Below are positions 7,459 to 16,890 of a stretch of 64,000 nucleotides of DNA, one piece after another. The first letter of the stretch is position 1, and each line of letters opens with the position of its first letter. The position numbers and the translations under genes are program-made. The DNA is from Herbiconiux aconitum (GTDB taxonomy: Bacteria > Actinomycetota > Actinomycetes > Actinomycetales > Microbacteriaceae), in the NCBI RefSeq assembly GCF_024979235.1, contig NZ_JANLCM010000002.1, positions 372,001-436,000 of the forward strand, written 5' to 3'. A model generated the notes under the pieces. That model saw nothing but the letters and a program-made list of their open reading frames with translations, did not search any database and was not told the origin of the DNA.

Positions 7459-10400
7459 TCAGTGCTGCGAGGCCCGTCGGCGACGGATCAGGAGCAGGGC
7501 GGCGCCACCGCCGAGGAGGGCCAGCAAGGCGATCGAGGCAGTCAGCACCGGGGTGAAGCCGGTGGAGGCCAGGTCGCCCGTGCTGCCGTCGGCGGTGCCG
7601 GCATCCGTTCCCGTGCCCGTTCCGGGAGCACCGGCCGGCGGCACCGAGCCGTCGCCGGGGTTCCCGGGCGTGCCGGGGTCGCCGGGCGTGCCCGGATCGC
7701 CCGGGTCGCCGGGGTCACCGGGATCGCCCGGGTCGCCCGGCGCCGCATCGACCACGACCTGCACGGTCGAGCTGACCCCGTTCACCGTGACCGTCACCGA
7801 TCCGGTTCCGGCCGACACCGCCGTGAGCTCGCCCGTCGCCGGGTTCAGCCGGAGCACGCCCGAGGCGGCCGACTCGAGTTCATCGGCGGCACCGTCGTCG
7901 ATCTGGGTGCCCTCGCCCGACCACTGGGCGCTGACCGGCCAGGCCACCGGCACGACGCGGGTGGAGTCCTGCGTGAAGCTGGCCTTCGTGGTGACCGTCT
8001 CGCCCGCGGTCATCACAGCGGGCACGTCGAGCGCGATCGAGTCGACGCGCGGCTTCGTCTCGGCCTGCATCCAGGTGGTGCGGTCGACGACCGTGGTGGG
8101 CGACTGACCCACCACGCCGGCGCCCGGGTTCAGCCCGAGCATCGTCCAGCCGGTGAAACCGCCCGTCGCGGGGGTGCCGGCGGGTGACTTGCCCGAGTTG
8201 CCGTTGATCAGGCGCGAGACGCCGTCGACGCTGGTGGCGTCGAACACACCCACGTGGCCGTTCACCGCGGCGATCGACTTGCCCGAGTCGTCGCGGAAGT
8301 CGGCGAGGGTCTGCAGGAACTGCGCGGCCTCGAAGCGGTCGCCCAGCTGGCTCGCCTTGTCGGGCAGCGGGTCGTCGGCAGGGTGGTGGTTGAACACGAG
8401 CACGCCTGTGATGTTCGGGTCGTGGGCCGCCGAGGCGAGCTCGTCGTCGAGGAACTCGAGCTGCTCGAGCCCGCTCGCCCGGAACGACCCGGCCGAGCTG
8501 TTCAGCGTGATGAGCTTCGTGTGCCCGACCGTGACCGTGCGATGCGTGGCGCCGAACACGGCCTCGAAGTTCGAGATCGGCCCGCCCATCACCTCGTGGT
8601 TTCCCGGCACGTAGATGTAGGGCAGTGCGTCGCCCACTTCCTCGTCGAGCACCTTCTTGGCGAGGGCGATGTCGGCAGGGGAGGCCTCGTCGACGAAGTC
8701 GCCGTCGATCACCAGGTAGTCCGGATGCGCCGCCACGATCTGCCGGAGCGTCGCACGGGCGGCCTGCACCAGGTCGCTGTCGGGGTTACGGGCCACGAAC
8801 TGGGCGTCGCTCATCACGGCGATGTGCTGCGGCCGGTCGGCGACGGTTCCATCGGTCACCACCACCGGGTCGTAGACGACCGGGGTCACCGGCTGCTCGA
8901 CGTCGGGGGCGACGACCTCCTCGAGGCCGGCGATGGTGAGTTCACCGTGGTAGCTCGCGGTCGACTTGGTCTCGAGCATCCGGATGCGCTGCAGCGACAG
9001 GGGATAGGGCGTGCCGGCGGGAACGGTGAACCGCGCCTGCTTCCACCCCGTCCAGTCCACGAAGGGTCCGTCGAGGTTGACGGTGGTTCCCGCGCCGTTC
9101 TTGATCTGGATGCGCGGCCAGGTGCCGTTGCCGTCGCCCTTGATCCAGAGAGTGAGCGCCTGCGGCTGCCCCTCCAGGGTGCGGCCGATGCTGCCCGGTG
9201 TGGACATCTCGGGCGCCACCGCGTAGTAGCCGCGGGTGCCGGTGCTCTGGGTGAAGTCGTAGCTCAGGGTGAGCGCGGGTTCGCCGTTCGGGCCGGTCGA
9301 GGTGGTGGTCGTGCCGGTGGCGCGGTCGGCCGCGGTGGTCCAGCTCGCGCCGTCGCTGAAGTCGGCGACGGAGACGCTGCGGTAGCCGATGGTCACGGCG
9401 ACATCGACGCTCGTGCCGCCGGCGGTGAAGGTCACGGTGGCCGAACCGCTCTCGGTGGTGGGGGCGATGGTGAAGGTGTCGAGCCCTGACGGAGTCACCG
9501 TGACATCCGGTCCGCTCGTCACGGAGACGTCAGTTGCCTCGAGTGGTGCGCCGAAGCCGTCGCCGTCGAGCCCGGTGAGGCCGATCGTGGCGGTCTGGCC
9601 GGGATCGGGCAGCGCGACCACGGTGCTGCTGGGCTTCACCCGCACCAGGTCGCCGAGAACGCGCACGGGTGTGGTCGCGGTCATGCCGTTCGCGGAATAT
9701 GCCACCGAGGCGGTGCCGGGGGAGACGCCCGTGACCACGCCGGTGGCGCCATCCTGCGTCGCCACCGAGACCGTGGAGTCGGCCGAGGCGAAGGTGCCCT
9801 CCACCGGAACGCCGGCCAGGTTGTCGTCGAGGCCGATGCCGCCGAGCGTGCGGTGCAGGCCCGGGAACACGGCGTCGGCGTCAGCGGCCGTGGAGCTCGG
9901 AGCGACCTGCACGTCGGTCGCCGAGCCGGCCGGCGCGCTCGAGAAGAAGGCCAGACTGTTCGCCACGACCCGCTCGGTGCCGTCGGAGGGGCGGTTGATC
10001 ACCGCCGCCTCAGCTGTGCCGGGGCGACGGGCGGCGAGGGTGGTCGATCCGCCGCCGTCGAGGTTCACGGCGTTGTAGGAGCCGAGGTCGAGCATGAGGT
10101 CGCCGAGCTCCTGGATGGTCATGCCGCGGCCGTCGCCGGCTCGTCCGTCGATCGAGACGACCGTCACGTGGGTGCCGTCGCGGCTCACGCCGACGGCGGT
10201 GCGTCCGGCCTCGACCTGGTCGTCGGGTGTCTGCGCGCCGTCGACGATCAGGCGCTGCGATCCACTGACGGCGAGGTCGACGTCGGCGCTCGTGCCCACG
10301 GTGATGTCGACACGCTGTCCGACCGAGAGGGCGGCGAGACGGTCGGCACCGGCTTCACGCCCGATCAGCACGCCGGTGCCGTCGGCGATCGACGTGGGGC

Positions 10401-11211
10401 CGCTCACCGAGGCGGCGTCGGTCGAGACGGCAGTGACGACTCCGTCCTTCACGGTGACGGATGCGACGCGCGCGGCCAGCGCATCCGGGCCGCCGAGCGG
10501 GCGGCTGAGCGGGTGAGCGCCCCAGGCCGCGGTGTAGTAGCCGATGGCGTCGGTGGCGAGGCCCGGGGTGTTGACGCCGGCGACGGTCGTCGGCACGCCG
10601 CCCACGGTGAAGGTCGCCTTCGCGGACAGCGCCTGGACGGCGGCTACACCGTCGGTGAGGGTGAACGCTTCCCGACTGCCGGAGGCGGCGCTCCGCACAC
10701 CCTGACTGGGCGACACGTTCGTGCCGACCGGGGCGACCGAGTAATTCATGTCGAAGTAATCGCCGTTCACGGCGGCGACCGCGCCGGTGCCGGCGATCTG
10801 CTGGGAGACCGGGGCGCCGCCCGAGACGGTTCCGGAGTCGAGCACGTCGAGCGAGAGCGTGGGAGTGCTGAGATCGGCTGTCATCACGTGGCCGGTGACC
10901 CAGCCGGCCGGCTGGAGTCGGCGGAAGTCGGTGAGCACGAGGCCCGGCGCGAGTGTCTCGGTGCTGGCACTGAGCAGTGACGAGTCGCCACCGGAGAGGT
11001 CGAGTCCGCCCGTTTCGGGAGCGGTGAGGGCGCCGGCGGGTGCCGCGGTGACGCCCGAGGCCGCGAGGGCGGGCGTGGCCCCCGAGAGGCCGGCGACGGA
11101 GAGGCCGCCGAGCGCGAGCGCGCAGGCGACGCCGAGCGAGAGGGCCCGGACGGTGAGGAGGCGGCCGGTCGTGGCCGGCGGATGGTCGGGCGGCGTGCTG
11201 TGCGCAGGCAT
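7459..11211 (-). CDS. Wall-anchored phosphodiester glycosidase / metallophosphoesterase fusion
   Basis: Secreted protein of 1250 residues. An Ala-rich signal peptide covers about residues 1-51. Next is a phosphodiester glycosidase (NAGPA-type) domain, about 85-425, with NGDYFD and NLDGGGSTTL, the metal and active-site signatures of that family. Ig-like and carbohydrate-binding-like beta domains follow, about 440-800. A calcineurin-type phosphoesterase, about 810-1110, has GD-x2-D, GNHE and NHHP; its first ligand motif is DAQ rather than DxH, and the last is NGHVG rather than GHxH. A PGD-rich spacer leads to a C-terminal LASTG (1214-1218), membrane helix and RRRR tail, the plan of a class E sortase substrate. 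It may act on cell-wall or extracellular phospho-sugars. Confidence 0.88.
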   Translation of the reverse strand: MPAHSTPPDHPPATTGRLLTVRALSLGVACALALGGLSVAGLSGATPALAASGVTAAPAGALTAPETGGLDLSGGDSSLLSASTETLAPGLVLTDFRRLQPAGWVTGHVMTADLSTPTLSLDVLDSGTVSGGAPVSQQIAGTGAVAAVNGDYFDMNYSVAPVGTNVSPSQGVRSAASGSREAFTLTDGVAAVQALSAKATFTVGGVPTTVAGVNTPGLATDAIGYYTAAWGAHPLSRPLGGPDALAARVASVTVKDGVVTAVSTDAASVSGPTSIADGTGVLIGREAGADRLAALSVGQRVDITVGTSADVDLAVSGSQRLIVDGAQTPDDQVEAGRTAVGVSRDGTHVTVVSIDGRAGDGRGMTIQELGDLMLDLGSYNAVNLDGGGSTTLAARRPGTAEAAVINRPSDGTERVVANSLAFFSSAPAGSATDVQVAPSSTAADADAVFPGLHRTLGGIGLDDNLAGVPVEGTFASADSTVSVATQDGATGVVTGVSPGTASVAYSANGMTATTPVRVLGDLVRVKPSSTVVALPDPGQTATIGLTGLDGDGFGAPLEATDVSVTSGPDVTVTPSGLDTFTIAPTTESGSATVTFTAGGTSVDVAVTIGYRSVSVADFSDGASWTTAADRATGTTTTSTGPNGEPALTLSYDFTQSTGTRGYYAVAPEMSTPGSIGRTLEGQPQALTLWIKGDGNGTWPRIQIKNGAGTTVNLDGPFVDWTGWKQARFTVPAGTPYPLSLQRIRMLETKSTASYHGELTIAGLEEVVAPDVEQPVTPVVYDPVVVTDGTVADRPQHIAVMSDAQFVARNPDSDLVQAARATLRQIVAAHPDYLVIDGDFVDEASPADIALAKKVLDEEVGDALPYIYVPGNHEVMGGPISNFEAVFGATHRTVTVGHTKLITLNSSAGSFRASGLEQLEFLDDELASAAHDPNITGVLVFNHHPADDPLPDKASQLGDRFEAAQFLQTLADFRDDSGKSIAAVNGHVGVFDATSVDGVSRLINGNSGKSPAGTPATGGFTGWTMLGLNPGAGVVGQSPTTVVDRTTWMQAETKPRVDSIALDVPAVMTAGETVTTKASFTQDSTRVVPVAWPVSAQWSGEGTQIDDGAADELESAASGVLRLNPATGELTAVSAGTGSVTVTVNGVSSTVQVVVDAAPGDPGDPGDPGDPGDPGTPGDPGTPGNPGDGSVPPAGAPGTGTGTDAGTADGSTGDLASTGFTPVLTASIALLALLGGGAALLLIRRRRASQH
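7656..7742. repeat. Nine-base tandem repeats encoding PGD/PGT triplets
   Basis: About nine degenerate copies of a ccgggtcgc-like unit in the plus orientation. They encode a collagen-like Pro-Gly-Asp spacer between the folded domains and the sorting signal of the preceding wall protein. Confidence 0.8.
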
Positions 11212-11434
11212 GCAGAACTACTTTCACTTCAGGTGCGTGGAGAAGCCGACGAACCCAGACCCGGGTTCACGTCGACAGGGAGACGTTAGGCAGCGGCCGA
11301 GGCGGGGTCGTGTTCGGGCGGCGAACGCCGGGTTGCCGACGGGTTAACGACCCGTGACCGGTCGGCGCGGCGGCGATTTCGGAATGATCGCATCCGGCTC
11401 TCACTTAGAGATGATGCAATAGAGGTGTGGATGC

Positions 11435-11450
11435 GGCCGCTCTTGCGGCC
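11435..11450 (+). other. Small hairpin in the sufS leader
   Basis: GGCCGC-TCTT-GCGGCC, a perfect six-base stem 37 bases before the sufS start. The rest of the 275-base spacer (11212-11486) shows no gene. It must hold the divergent promoters of sufS and the wall-protein gene, but I cannot place their -10 boxes with confidence. Confidence 0.3.
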
Positions 11451-11486
11451 CGCCCGAACCGCTGACTCCCACGTACTGAGGCTCCT

Positions 11487-12800
11487 GTGACGATCGATCT
11501 GAACCACCCGGCAAGCACCGCGACACTGCAGGCGGCCGACGTCGAACGCATCCGCGCCGACTTCCCGATCCTCTCGCGAACGGTGAACGGGCATCCGCTG
11601 GTCTATCTCGACTCGGGCGCCACCTCGCAGAAGCCGCAGCGCGTCATCGACGTGGAACGCTCCTATTACGAGCTCAACAACGCGGCCGTGCATCGCGGCG
11701 CCCACACCCTCGCCGGTGAAGCCACCGAACTCTTCGAAGACGCCCGCTCGGCCGTGGCGCGATTCGTGGGCGTGGCCGACGATGAGATCGTCTGGACCTC
11801 GAACGCCACCGAGGGCATCAACCTCGTGGCCTACGGCATGTCGAACGCCTCCCTCGGGCGTGGGGGCGCCGCTGCCGAGCGGTTCCGGCTCGGCGCCGGC
11901 GACGAGATCGTGGTGACCGAGCTCGAGCACCACGCGAACCTCGTGCCGTGGCAGGAACTGGCCTTCCGCACCGGCGCGACGCTGCGGCACATCGGTCTCG
12001 ACGACGAGGGGCGCATCCGTCTCGACCAGGCCGCCGAGATCATCAATCCGCGCACCCGCGTGGTGGCCTTCGCTCACGTCTCGAACGTGCTCGGCGCCGT
12101 CAACCCCGTGGCCGAACTGGTCTCCCTCGCCCACGAGGTGGGCGCGCTCGTGGTGCTCGACGCCTGCCAGTCGGCACCGCACCTGCCGCTCGACCTCGCC
12201 GCGCTCGACGTGGACTTCGCCGTGTTCTCGGGGCACAAGATGCTCGCGCCCACCGGGGTCGGCGTGCTCTACGGTCGCTCCGAGCTTCTCAACGCTCTGC
12301 CTCCGTTCCTCACCGGAGGGTCGATGATCACCACGGTCGGGCTCACCGAATCCGAGTTCCTGCCCGCTCCGATGCGCTTCGAGGCCGGCACGCAACGGGT
12401 GTCCCAGGTGATCGCTCTGGCCGCCGCCGTCGACTACCTCGGCGAGATCGGCATGCACCGCATCGCCGGCTGGGAGGCCGAGCTCGGCCATCGCCTGTAT
12501 GAGGGGCTGACCGCCGTGCCCGGCGTGCGCGTGCTCGGCCCGGCTCCGGGCGACGGCGTCGAACGGGTGGGGCTTGCGAGCTTCGTGGTCGACGGCATCC
12601 ACTCGCACGATGTCGGACAGTTCCTCGACGACCGAGGTATCGCGGTGCGGGTGGGCCACCACTGCGCGCAGCCGGTGCACCGCCGCTACGGGGTCTCGTC
12701 CACCACCCGGGCGAGCACCTACCTCTACAACACGGCGGCCGAGGTCGACGCGGCGGTGGCTGCCGTGGCCGACTCGCGCGCATTCTTCGGGGTGGCGTGA
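11487..12800 (+). CDS. sufS: SufS-type cysteine desulfurase
   Basis: PLP enzyme of 437 residues that takes sulfur from cysteine as a persulfide for iron-sulfur cluster assembly. Seen: LDSGATSQKP and NAAVHRGAHTLA near the N-terminus, FSGHKMLAPTGVG with K251 as PLP lysine, and C393 in VGHHCAQPVH as the persulfide cysteine; these are group II (SufS) features. The GTG start is preceded by GAGG at a suitable distance. It overlaps sufU by one base (TGATG). No sufBCD genes are visible in the window, so the scaffold genes must lie elsewhere or sulfur is used differently. Confidence 0.95.
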   Translation: MTIDLNHPASTATLQAADVERIRADFPILSRTVNGHPLVYLDSGATSQKPQRVIDVERSYYELNNAAVHRGAHTLAGEATELFEDARSAVARFVGVADDEIVWTSNATEGINLVAYGMSNASLGRGGAAAERFRLGAGDEIVVTELEHHANLVPWQELAFRTGATLRHIGLDDEGRIRLDQAAEIINPRTRVVAFAHVSNVLGAVNPVAELVSLAHEVGALVVLDACQSAPHLPLDLAALDVDFAVFSGHKMLAPTGVGVLYGRSELLNALPPFLTGGSMITTVGLTESEFLPAPMRFEAGTQRVSQVIALAAAVDYLGEIGMHRIAGWEAELGHRLYEGLTAVPGVRVLGPAPGDGVERVGLASFVVDGIHSHDVGQFLDDRGIAVRVGHHCAQPVHRRYGVSSTTRASTYLYNTAAEVDAAVAAVADSRAFFGVA

Positions 12801-13237
12801 TGGTCTCCAGCGAACTGCAGAGCATGTACCAGGCGGTCATCCTCGACCATTCGAAGCAGAAGCACGGCTTCGGGCTGCACGCTGACGCCGACGGGTCGTC
12901 GCACCAGATCAACCCCACCTGCGGCGACGAGGTCACCCTTCAGGTGCATCGCGGCGACCACGGATCGATCGCCTCCATCAGCTGGGAGGGCCAGGGCTGC
13001 TCGATCTCGACCGCCTCGGCCTCGCTGCTCAGCGATCTCGTGCACGACCTCTCCGACGACGAGGTGGCCGCGCGAATCGGCGCTTTCCGCGAGCTGATGC
13101 AGTCCAAGGGTGCGATCGAGGGCGACGAGGAGCTGCTCGGCGACGCCGTGGCGCTCGGTGGCGTCTCGCGCTACATCACGCGCATCAAGTGCGCGATGCT
13201 GCCCTGGGTGGCGTTCGAAGACGCGCTGCGCCCCTAA
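12800..13237 (+). CDS. sufU: SufU sulfur-transfer protein
   Basis: Protein of 145 residues related to IscU. In Gram-positive bacteria SufU is a zinc protein that accepts sulfur from SufS. The ligands C41, D43, C67 and C131 (NPTCGD, GQGCSIS, RIKCAML) are all present, as is the insertion between C67 and C131 that distinguishes SufU from IscU. The ATG at 12800 overlaps the sufS stop, and a GTG directly before it is the only alternative. Its TAA stop forms part of the -10 box of the next gene. Confidence 0.93.
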   Translation: MVSSELQSMYQAVILDHSKQKHGFGLHADADGSSHQINPTCGDEVTLQVHRGDHGSIASISWEGQGCSISTASASLLSDLVHDLSDDEVAARIGAFRELMQSKGAIEGDEELLGDAVALGGVSRYITRIKCAMLPWVAFEDALRP

Positions 13238-13240
13238 AAT
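13235..13240 (+). promoter_or_regulatory. -10 box overlapping the sufU stop codon
   Basis: TAAAAT, six bases before the ATG at 13247. Its first three bases are the sufU TAA stop. This implies separate, leaderless transcription of the glycosidase gene. Confidence 0.6.
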
Positions 13241-13246
13241 CGCAGC

Positions 13247-15886
13247 ATGACCCCACGCTCCGACGCCGAACGTCGACGCGTCGCCGAAGCGGATGCCGGG
13301 GGATGGCGCGACTGGGGCCCGTATCTCGCCGAACGTGCCTGGGGCACGGTGCGCGAAGACTACAGCGCCGACGGCGACGCCTGGCGCTCCTTTCCGCACG
13401 ACCACGCCCGCTCCCGCACCTACCGTTGGAACGAGGACGGCATGGCCGGGTTCAGCGACGACCAGCAGAGCTGGTGCCTCGGCCTCGCCCTCTGGAACGG
13501 CGTCGATCCGATCCTGAAAGAGCGGATGTTCGGCCTGTCCGGTCCCGAGGGCAACCACGGCGAAGACGCCAAGGAGTACTGGTGGTATCTCGACGCCACG
13601 CCCTCGCACTCCTGGCAGCGCTGGCGCTACCACTACCCGCAGGCCGCATTCCCCTATGACGAGCTGGTGGAGGCGAATGCAGGTCGCGCGAAGACCGAGA
13701 CCGAGTTCGAGCTCGTCGACACCGGCGTCTTCGACGACGGCCGCTATTGGGTGGTGACCGTCGACTACGCGAAGGCCGGCCCGCACGATCTGCTGATGCG
13801 CGTCACGGTCGAGAACGCCGGGCCCGAGACCGCGAGCATCCACGTGCTGCCGAGCCTGTGGTTCCGGAACGTGTGGGATTGGGACCTCGAGCCGCCCGCG
13901 AAGCCGCTGATCCGTGCATCCGGAGACGACACACTGCTCGCTGCCCGCCCCGACGGCGACGACCTGGTGCTGCGCATCGATCGCGGCAGCGCCCCGGGCG
14001 CCGAGGCCCTGTTCTGCGAGAACGAGACCAACCGCGAGCTGCTCTTCGGCGAGCCGAACACCACGCCCTACCCGAAAGACGGCATCAACGACCATGTCGT
14101 CTCGGGCGCGCCAACGGTCAACCCGGCGAAGCGCGGCACCAAGGCAGCCTTCCACGAGATCCTGACCGTTCCGCCGGGTGGGAAGCACGAGATCCGGCTG
14201 CGCCTGACGACCGCTCAGGATGCGCCGACCAGCGCAGCCGAGTTCGCCGACTTCGACGAGGTGGTCACCGCCCGCGAGGCCGAGGCCGACGACTTCTACG
14301 CCGAGGTGATCCCCGCGACCACGGCTCCCGAAGAGACCCGGGTGGCGCGGCAGGCCTTCGCCGGACTGCTCTGGTCGAAGCAGTTCTTCCACTTCGACGT
14401 GCGGCGCTGGCTCGACGGAGACCCCACCTCGCCTCCGCCCCCGCCCGGCCGGCAGGCGGTGCGGAACGGCGACTGGCGGCACCTCTCGAGCCATGACGTC
14501 ATTCTCATGCCCGACCCGTGGGAGTACCCGTGGTTCGCGGCGTGGGATCTGGCCTTCCACTGCGTGACCATGGCGCACATCGATCCGGAGTTCGCGAAGG
14601 CGCAGTTGATCCTCATCCTGCGGGAGTGGTACATGCATCCGAACGGTCAGCTGCCGGCCTACGAGTGGAACTTCGGCGACGTGAACCCGCCGATCGAAGC
14701 CTGGGCGGCACTTCGGGTGTTCGAGATCGACGGCGGCAGCGACTACCACTTCCTCGGCCGCATCTTCCACAAGCTGCTGATGAACTTCACCTGGTGGACC
14801 AACAACAAAGACCACGGCGACAACAACCTGTTCGAGGGCGGCTTCATGGGCCTCGACAACATCGCGCCGCTCGACCGGTCCACCCTGCCGCCCGAGGTCG
14901 GGGTGCTCGAACAGGCCGACTCCACGGCCTGGATGGCCACCTACGCACTGCACCTGCTCGACATGGCGTTGCTGCTCACGATGCACGACCGCGCCTACGA
15001 AGACGTCGCCACGAAGTTCTTCGAGCACTTCCTCGTGATCGCCGCCTCGGCCAACGACGCCGGACTCTGGGACGAGGAGGATGCGTTCTATTACGACCTC
15101 CTGCACCTGGCCGACGGCCGCGAGGTGCCGATGAAGGTGCGCTCGCTCGTCGGGCTCGTGCCGGTGACGGCCGCGCTCGTCTTCGACCGCGGGCAGATGG
15201 GTCGCCTGGAGGAGTTCGTGCAACGCGGCCGGGCGTTCCTCGATCGCAATCCGCACTACCGCCAGCACGTGCACATCCGGGTCGACGACGACGGGCGCAC
15301 CGGCCGGCGGGTGTCGAGCCTGATGGCCCTGGTCGATCCGGAGCGGCTCACGCAGATCCTCGCCGGTGTGCTCTCGACCGAGCGGATGCTCTCGCCCTAC
15401 GGGGTGCGCAGCATCTCGGCCTGGCACCGCGAACATCCCTTCCGGGTGGAGGTCGACGGCGCCGAGGCCGTGGTCGACTACGAACCGGGGGAGTCGACAT
15501 CCGGCCTCTTCGGCGGCAATTCCAACTGGCGCGGGCCGGTCTGGTTTCCGCTCAACGTGCTCATCATCGAGTCGCTCCGCGGCTACAACGCGAACTTGGG
15601 CGAGACGCATCGGGTCGAGTATCCGGCCGGCTCCGGGGTGCAGCACACGCTCGGCGAGGTGGCCGACGATCTCGCTGGTCGCCTGATCTCCCTCTTCGTC
15701 GGAGCACCGGAGGCACCACGACCGGCGGATGCGCGGTATCCGCTGCTCTCCACCGACCCGCGCTGGCGGGACAACATCACCTTCTACGAGTACTTCCACG
15801 GTGACACCGGGCAGGGACTCGGCGCTTCGCACCAGACCGGATGGACGGCCCTCGTGGCGCACCTGATCGTGACGAAGCGCCGCTGA
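13247..15886 (+). CDS. MGH1-like (GH63-related) glycoside hydrolase
   Basis: Cytosolic protein of 879 residues with no signal peptide. The C-terminal half is an (alpha/alpha)6 barrel of the GH63/mannosylglycerate hydrolase type: DPWEYPWFAAWDLAFH near residue 423 carries the expected acid residue, followed by PAYEWNFGDVNPP near 472 and GPVWFPLNVLIIE near 764. The N-terminal half is a beta-rich domain (WNEDGMAGFSDD, EYWWYLDATPSHSW). Family members split glucosyl or mannosyl linkages from compatible-solute glycosides or oligosaccharides; the substrate here is not known. The next gene is convergent, only three bases away. Confidence 0.88.
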   Translation: MTPRSDAERRRVAEADAGGWRDWGPYLAERAWGTVREDYSADGDAWRSFPHDHARSRTYRWNEDGMAGFSDDQQSWCLGLALWNGVDPILKERMFGLSGPEGNHGEDAKEYWWYLDATPSHSWQRWRYHYPQAAFPYDELVEANAGRAKTETEFELVDTGVFDDGRYWVVTVDYAKAGPHDLLMRVTVENAGPETASIHVLPSLWFRNVWDWDLEPPAKPLIRASGDDTLLAARPDGDDLVLRIDRGSAPGAEALFCENETNRELLFGEPNTTPYPKDGINDHVVSGAPTVNPAKRGTKAAFHEILTVPPGGKHEIRLRLTTAQDAPTSAAEFADFDEVVTAREAEADDFYAEVIPATTAPEETRVARQAFAGLLWSKQFFHFDVRRWLDGDPTSPPPPPGRQAVRNGDWRHLSSHDVILMPDPWEYPWFAAWDLAFHCVTMAHIDPEFAKAQLILILREWYMHPNGQLPAYEWNFGDVNPPIEAWAALRVFEIDGGSDYHFLGRIFHKLLMNFTWWTNNKDHGDNNLFEGGFMGLDNIAPLDRSTLPPEVGVLEQADSTAWMATYALHLLDMALLLTMHDRAYEDVATKFFEHFLVIAASANDAGLWDEEDAFYYDLLHLADGREVPMKVRSLVGLVPVTAALVFDRGQMGRLEEFVQRGRAFLDRNPHYRQHVHIRVDDDGRTGRRVSSLMALVDPERLTQILAGVLSTERMLSPYGVRSISAWHREHPFRVEVDGAEAVVDYEPGESTSGLFGGNSNWRGPVWFPLNVLIIESLRGYNANLGETHRVEYPAGSGVQHTLGEVADDLAGRLISLFVGAPEAPRPADARYPLLSTDPRWRDNITFYEYFHGDTGQGLGASHQTGWTALVAHLIVTKRR

Positions 15887-15889
15887 GCC

Positions 15890-16867
15890 TCAGGACGGGG
15901 CGCCGACCCCGGGGGCTGGGTTGCTCCGCCCGCGCCAGGGCACGGCGAGGATGACGAGACCCGCGGCCAGCACCACCAGCCCCACCACAGCGAGCCCCGG
16001 AAGCACCTCACCGAGCACCAGGGTGCCGAGGAGGGTCGCGGTGAGCGGCTCGGCGAGGGTGAGGGTGGAGACGGTGGAGGCGCGGAGGCGACCGAGGCCC
16101 CAGCCGAAGAGCAGGTAGGCGACCGTCGTGGTGACGAGGCCGAGCCAGAGCGCCATCGCGAGGCCGGGCCCGGTGGCCAGCCAACTCATGTCGGTGGCCA
16201 GGAGGAGCGGGATGCTGAACACGGCCGCGATCCCGAACACGGAGCCCATGGTGGAGCTCGGCGTCCAGCCGCGCTCCAGCAGCGCCTTGCTCGCCAGGGT
16301 GTACACGGCGTAGGAGGCGCCGGCGCCCAGCGAGGCGACGAGGCCGGGCACGCTGATCGCGGTGGTGCTGTCGGCCATGCCCTCGCCTGCAACGCCGCCG
16401 TCGGTGCCGAGCAGGCCGCTGATCAGCACCACCCCCGCGGTGGCGACGAGGGTGGCCACGAGCCACACCGCGCCCGGGAAACGGCGGTGCAGCGCCCAGT
16501 CGAGCAGCCCGGTGATGATCGGCGCCGAGCCGAGCGCGACCACCGTGCCCACGGCCACGCCGTTCAGGCTCGTGCCGAGAAAGAACGCGGGCTGGTAGGC
16601 GAGCACCCCCGCTGCGGCGACGAGGAGGAGCAGCCACGACGGCGCGCCGCGCCCGCTCGGTCCTGGGCTCGCGGGGTCAGGGATTCGCACCGTCGCGCGG
16701 CGTCGCATCCGGAGCCCTAGCGCGATCACGGCGAGCACCCCGCCGCCGATCAGGATGCGGGCGGCCCCGATCGAGAGCGAGGAGGCGTCGGCCGGTCCGA
16801 AGGCCTGCGCGGTGCCGGTCGTGCCGAAGCAGACGGCGGCGAGCAGAACCGCCAGATAAGGGAGCAT
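15890..16867 (-). CDS. EamA/DMT-family transporter
   Basis: Membrane protein of 325 residues with ten hydrophobic segments in two EamA repeats, the drug/metabolite transporter plan. The first helix reads LPYLAVLLAAVCFGTTGTAQAF and the second repeat begins near VPGLVASLGAGASYAVYTLASKAL. Such proteins export amino acids, metabolites or drugs; the substrate is unknown. An open frame continues upstream, but the ATG at 16867 starts directly at helix 1. It lies 23 bases downstream of a small membrane-protein gene on the same strand, so the two are probably co-transcribed. Confidence 0.88.
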   Translation of the reverse strand: MLPYLAVLLAAVCFGTTGTAQAFGPADASSLSIGAARILIGGGVLAVIALGLRMRRRATVRIPDPASPGPSGRGAPSWLLLLVAAAGVLAYQPAFFLGTSLNGVAVGTVVALGSAPIITGLLDWALHRRFPGAVWLVATLVATAGVVLISGLLGTDGGVAGEGMADSTTAISVPGLVASLGAGASYAVYTLASKALLERGWTPSSTMGSVFGIAAVFSIPLLLATDMSWLATGPGLAMALWLGLVTTTVAYLLFGWGLGRLRASTVSTLTLAEPLTATLLGTLVLGEVLPGLAVVGLVVLAAGLVILAVPWRGRSNPAPGVGAPS

Positions 16868-16890
16868 GGGCGACAGTGTGCCACGCACGG

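Noticed and set aside
7656..7742. Tandem repeats as a CRISPR array
   Set aside because: The units are nine bases, contiguous, without spacers, and code for a PGD linker in frame.
12725..15862. Minus-strand open frame of 1045 codons opposite the GH63-like gene
   Set aside because: It lacks any family motif, is antisense to two well-supported genes and has the composition expected of a shadow frame in high-GC DNA.
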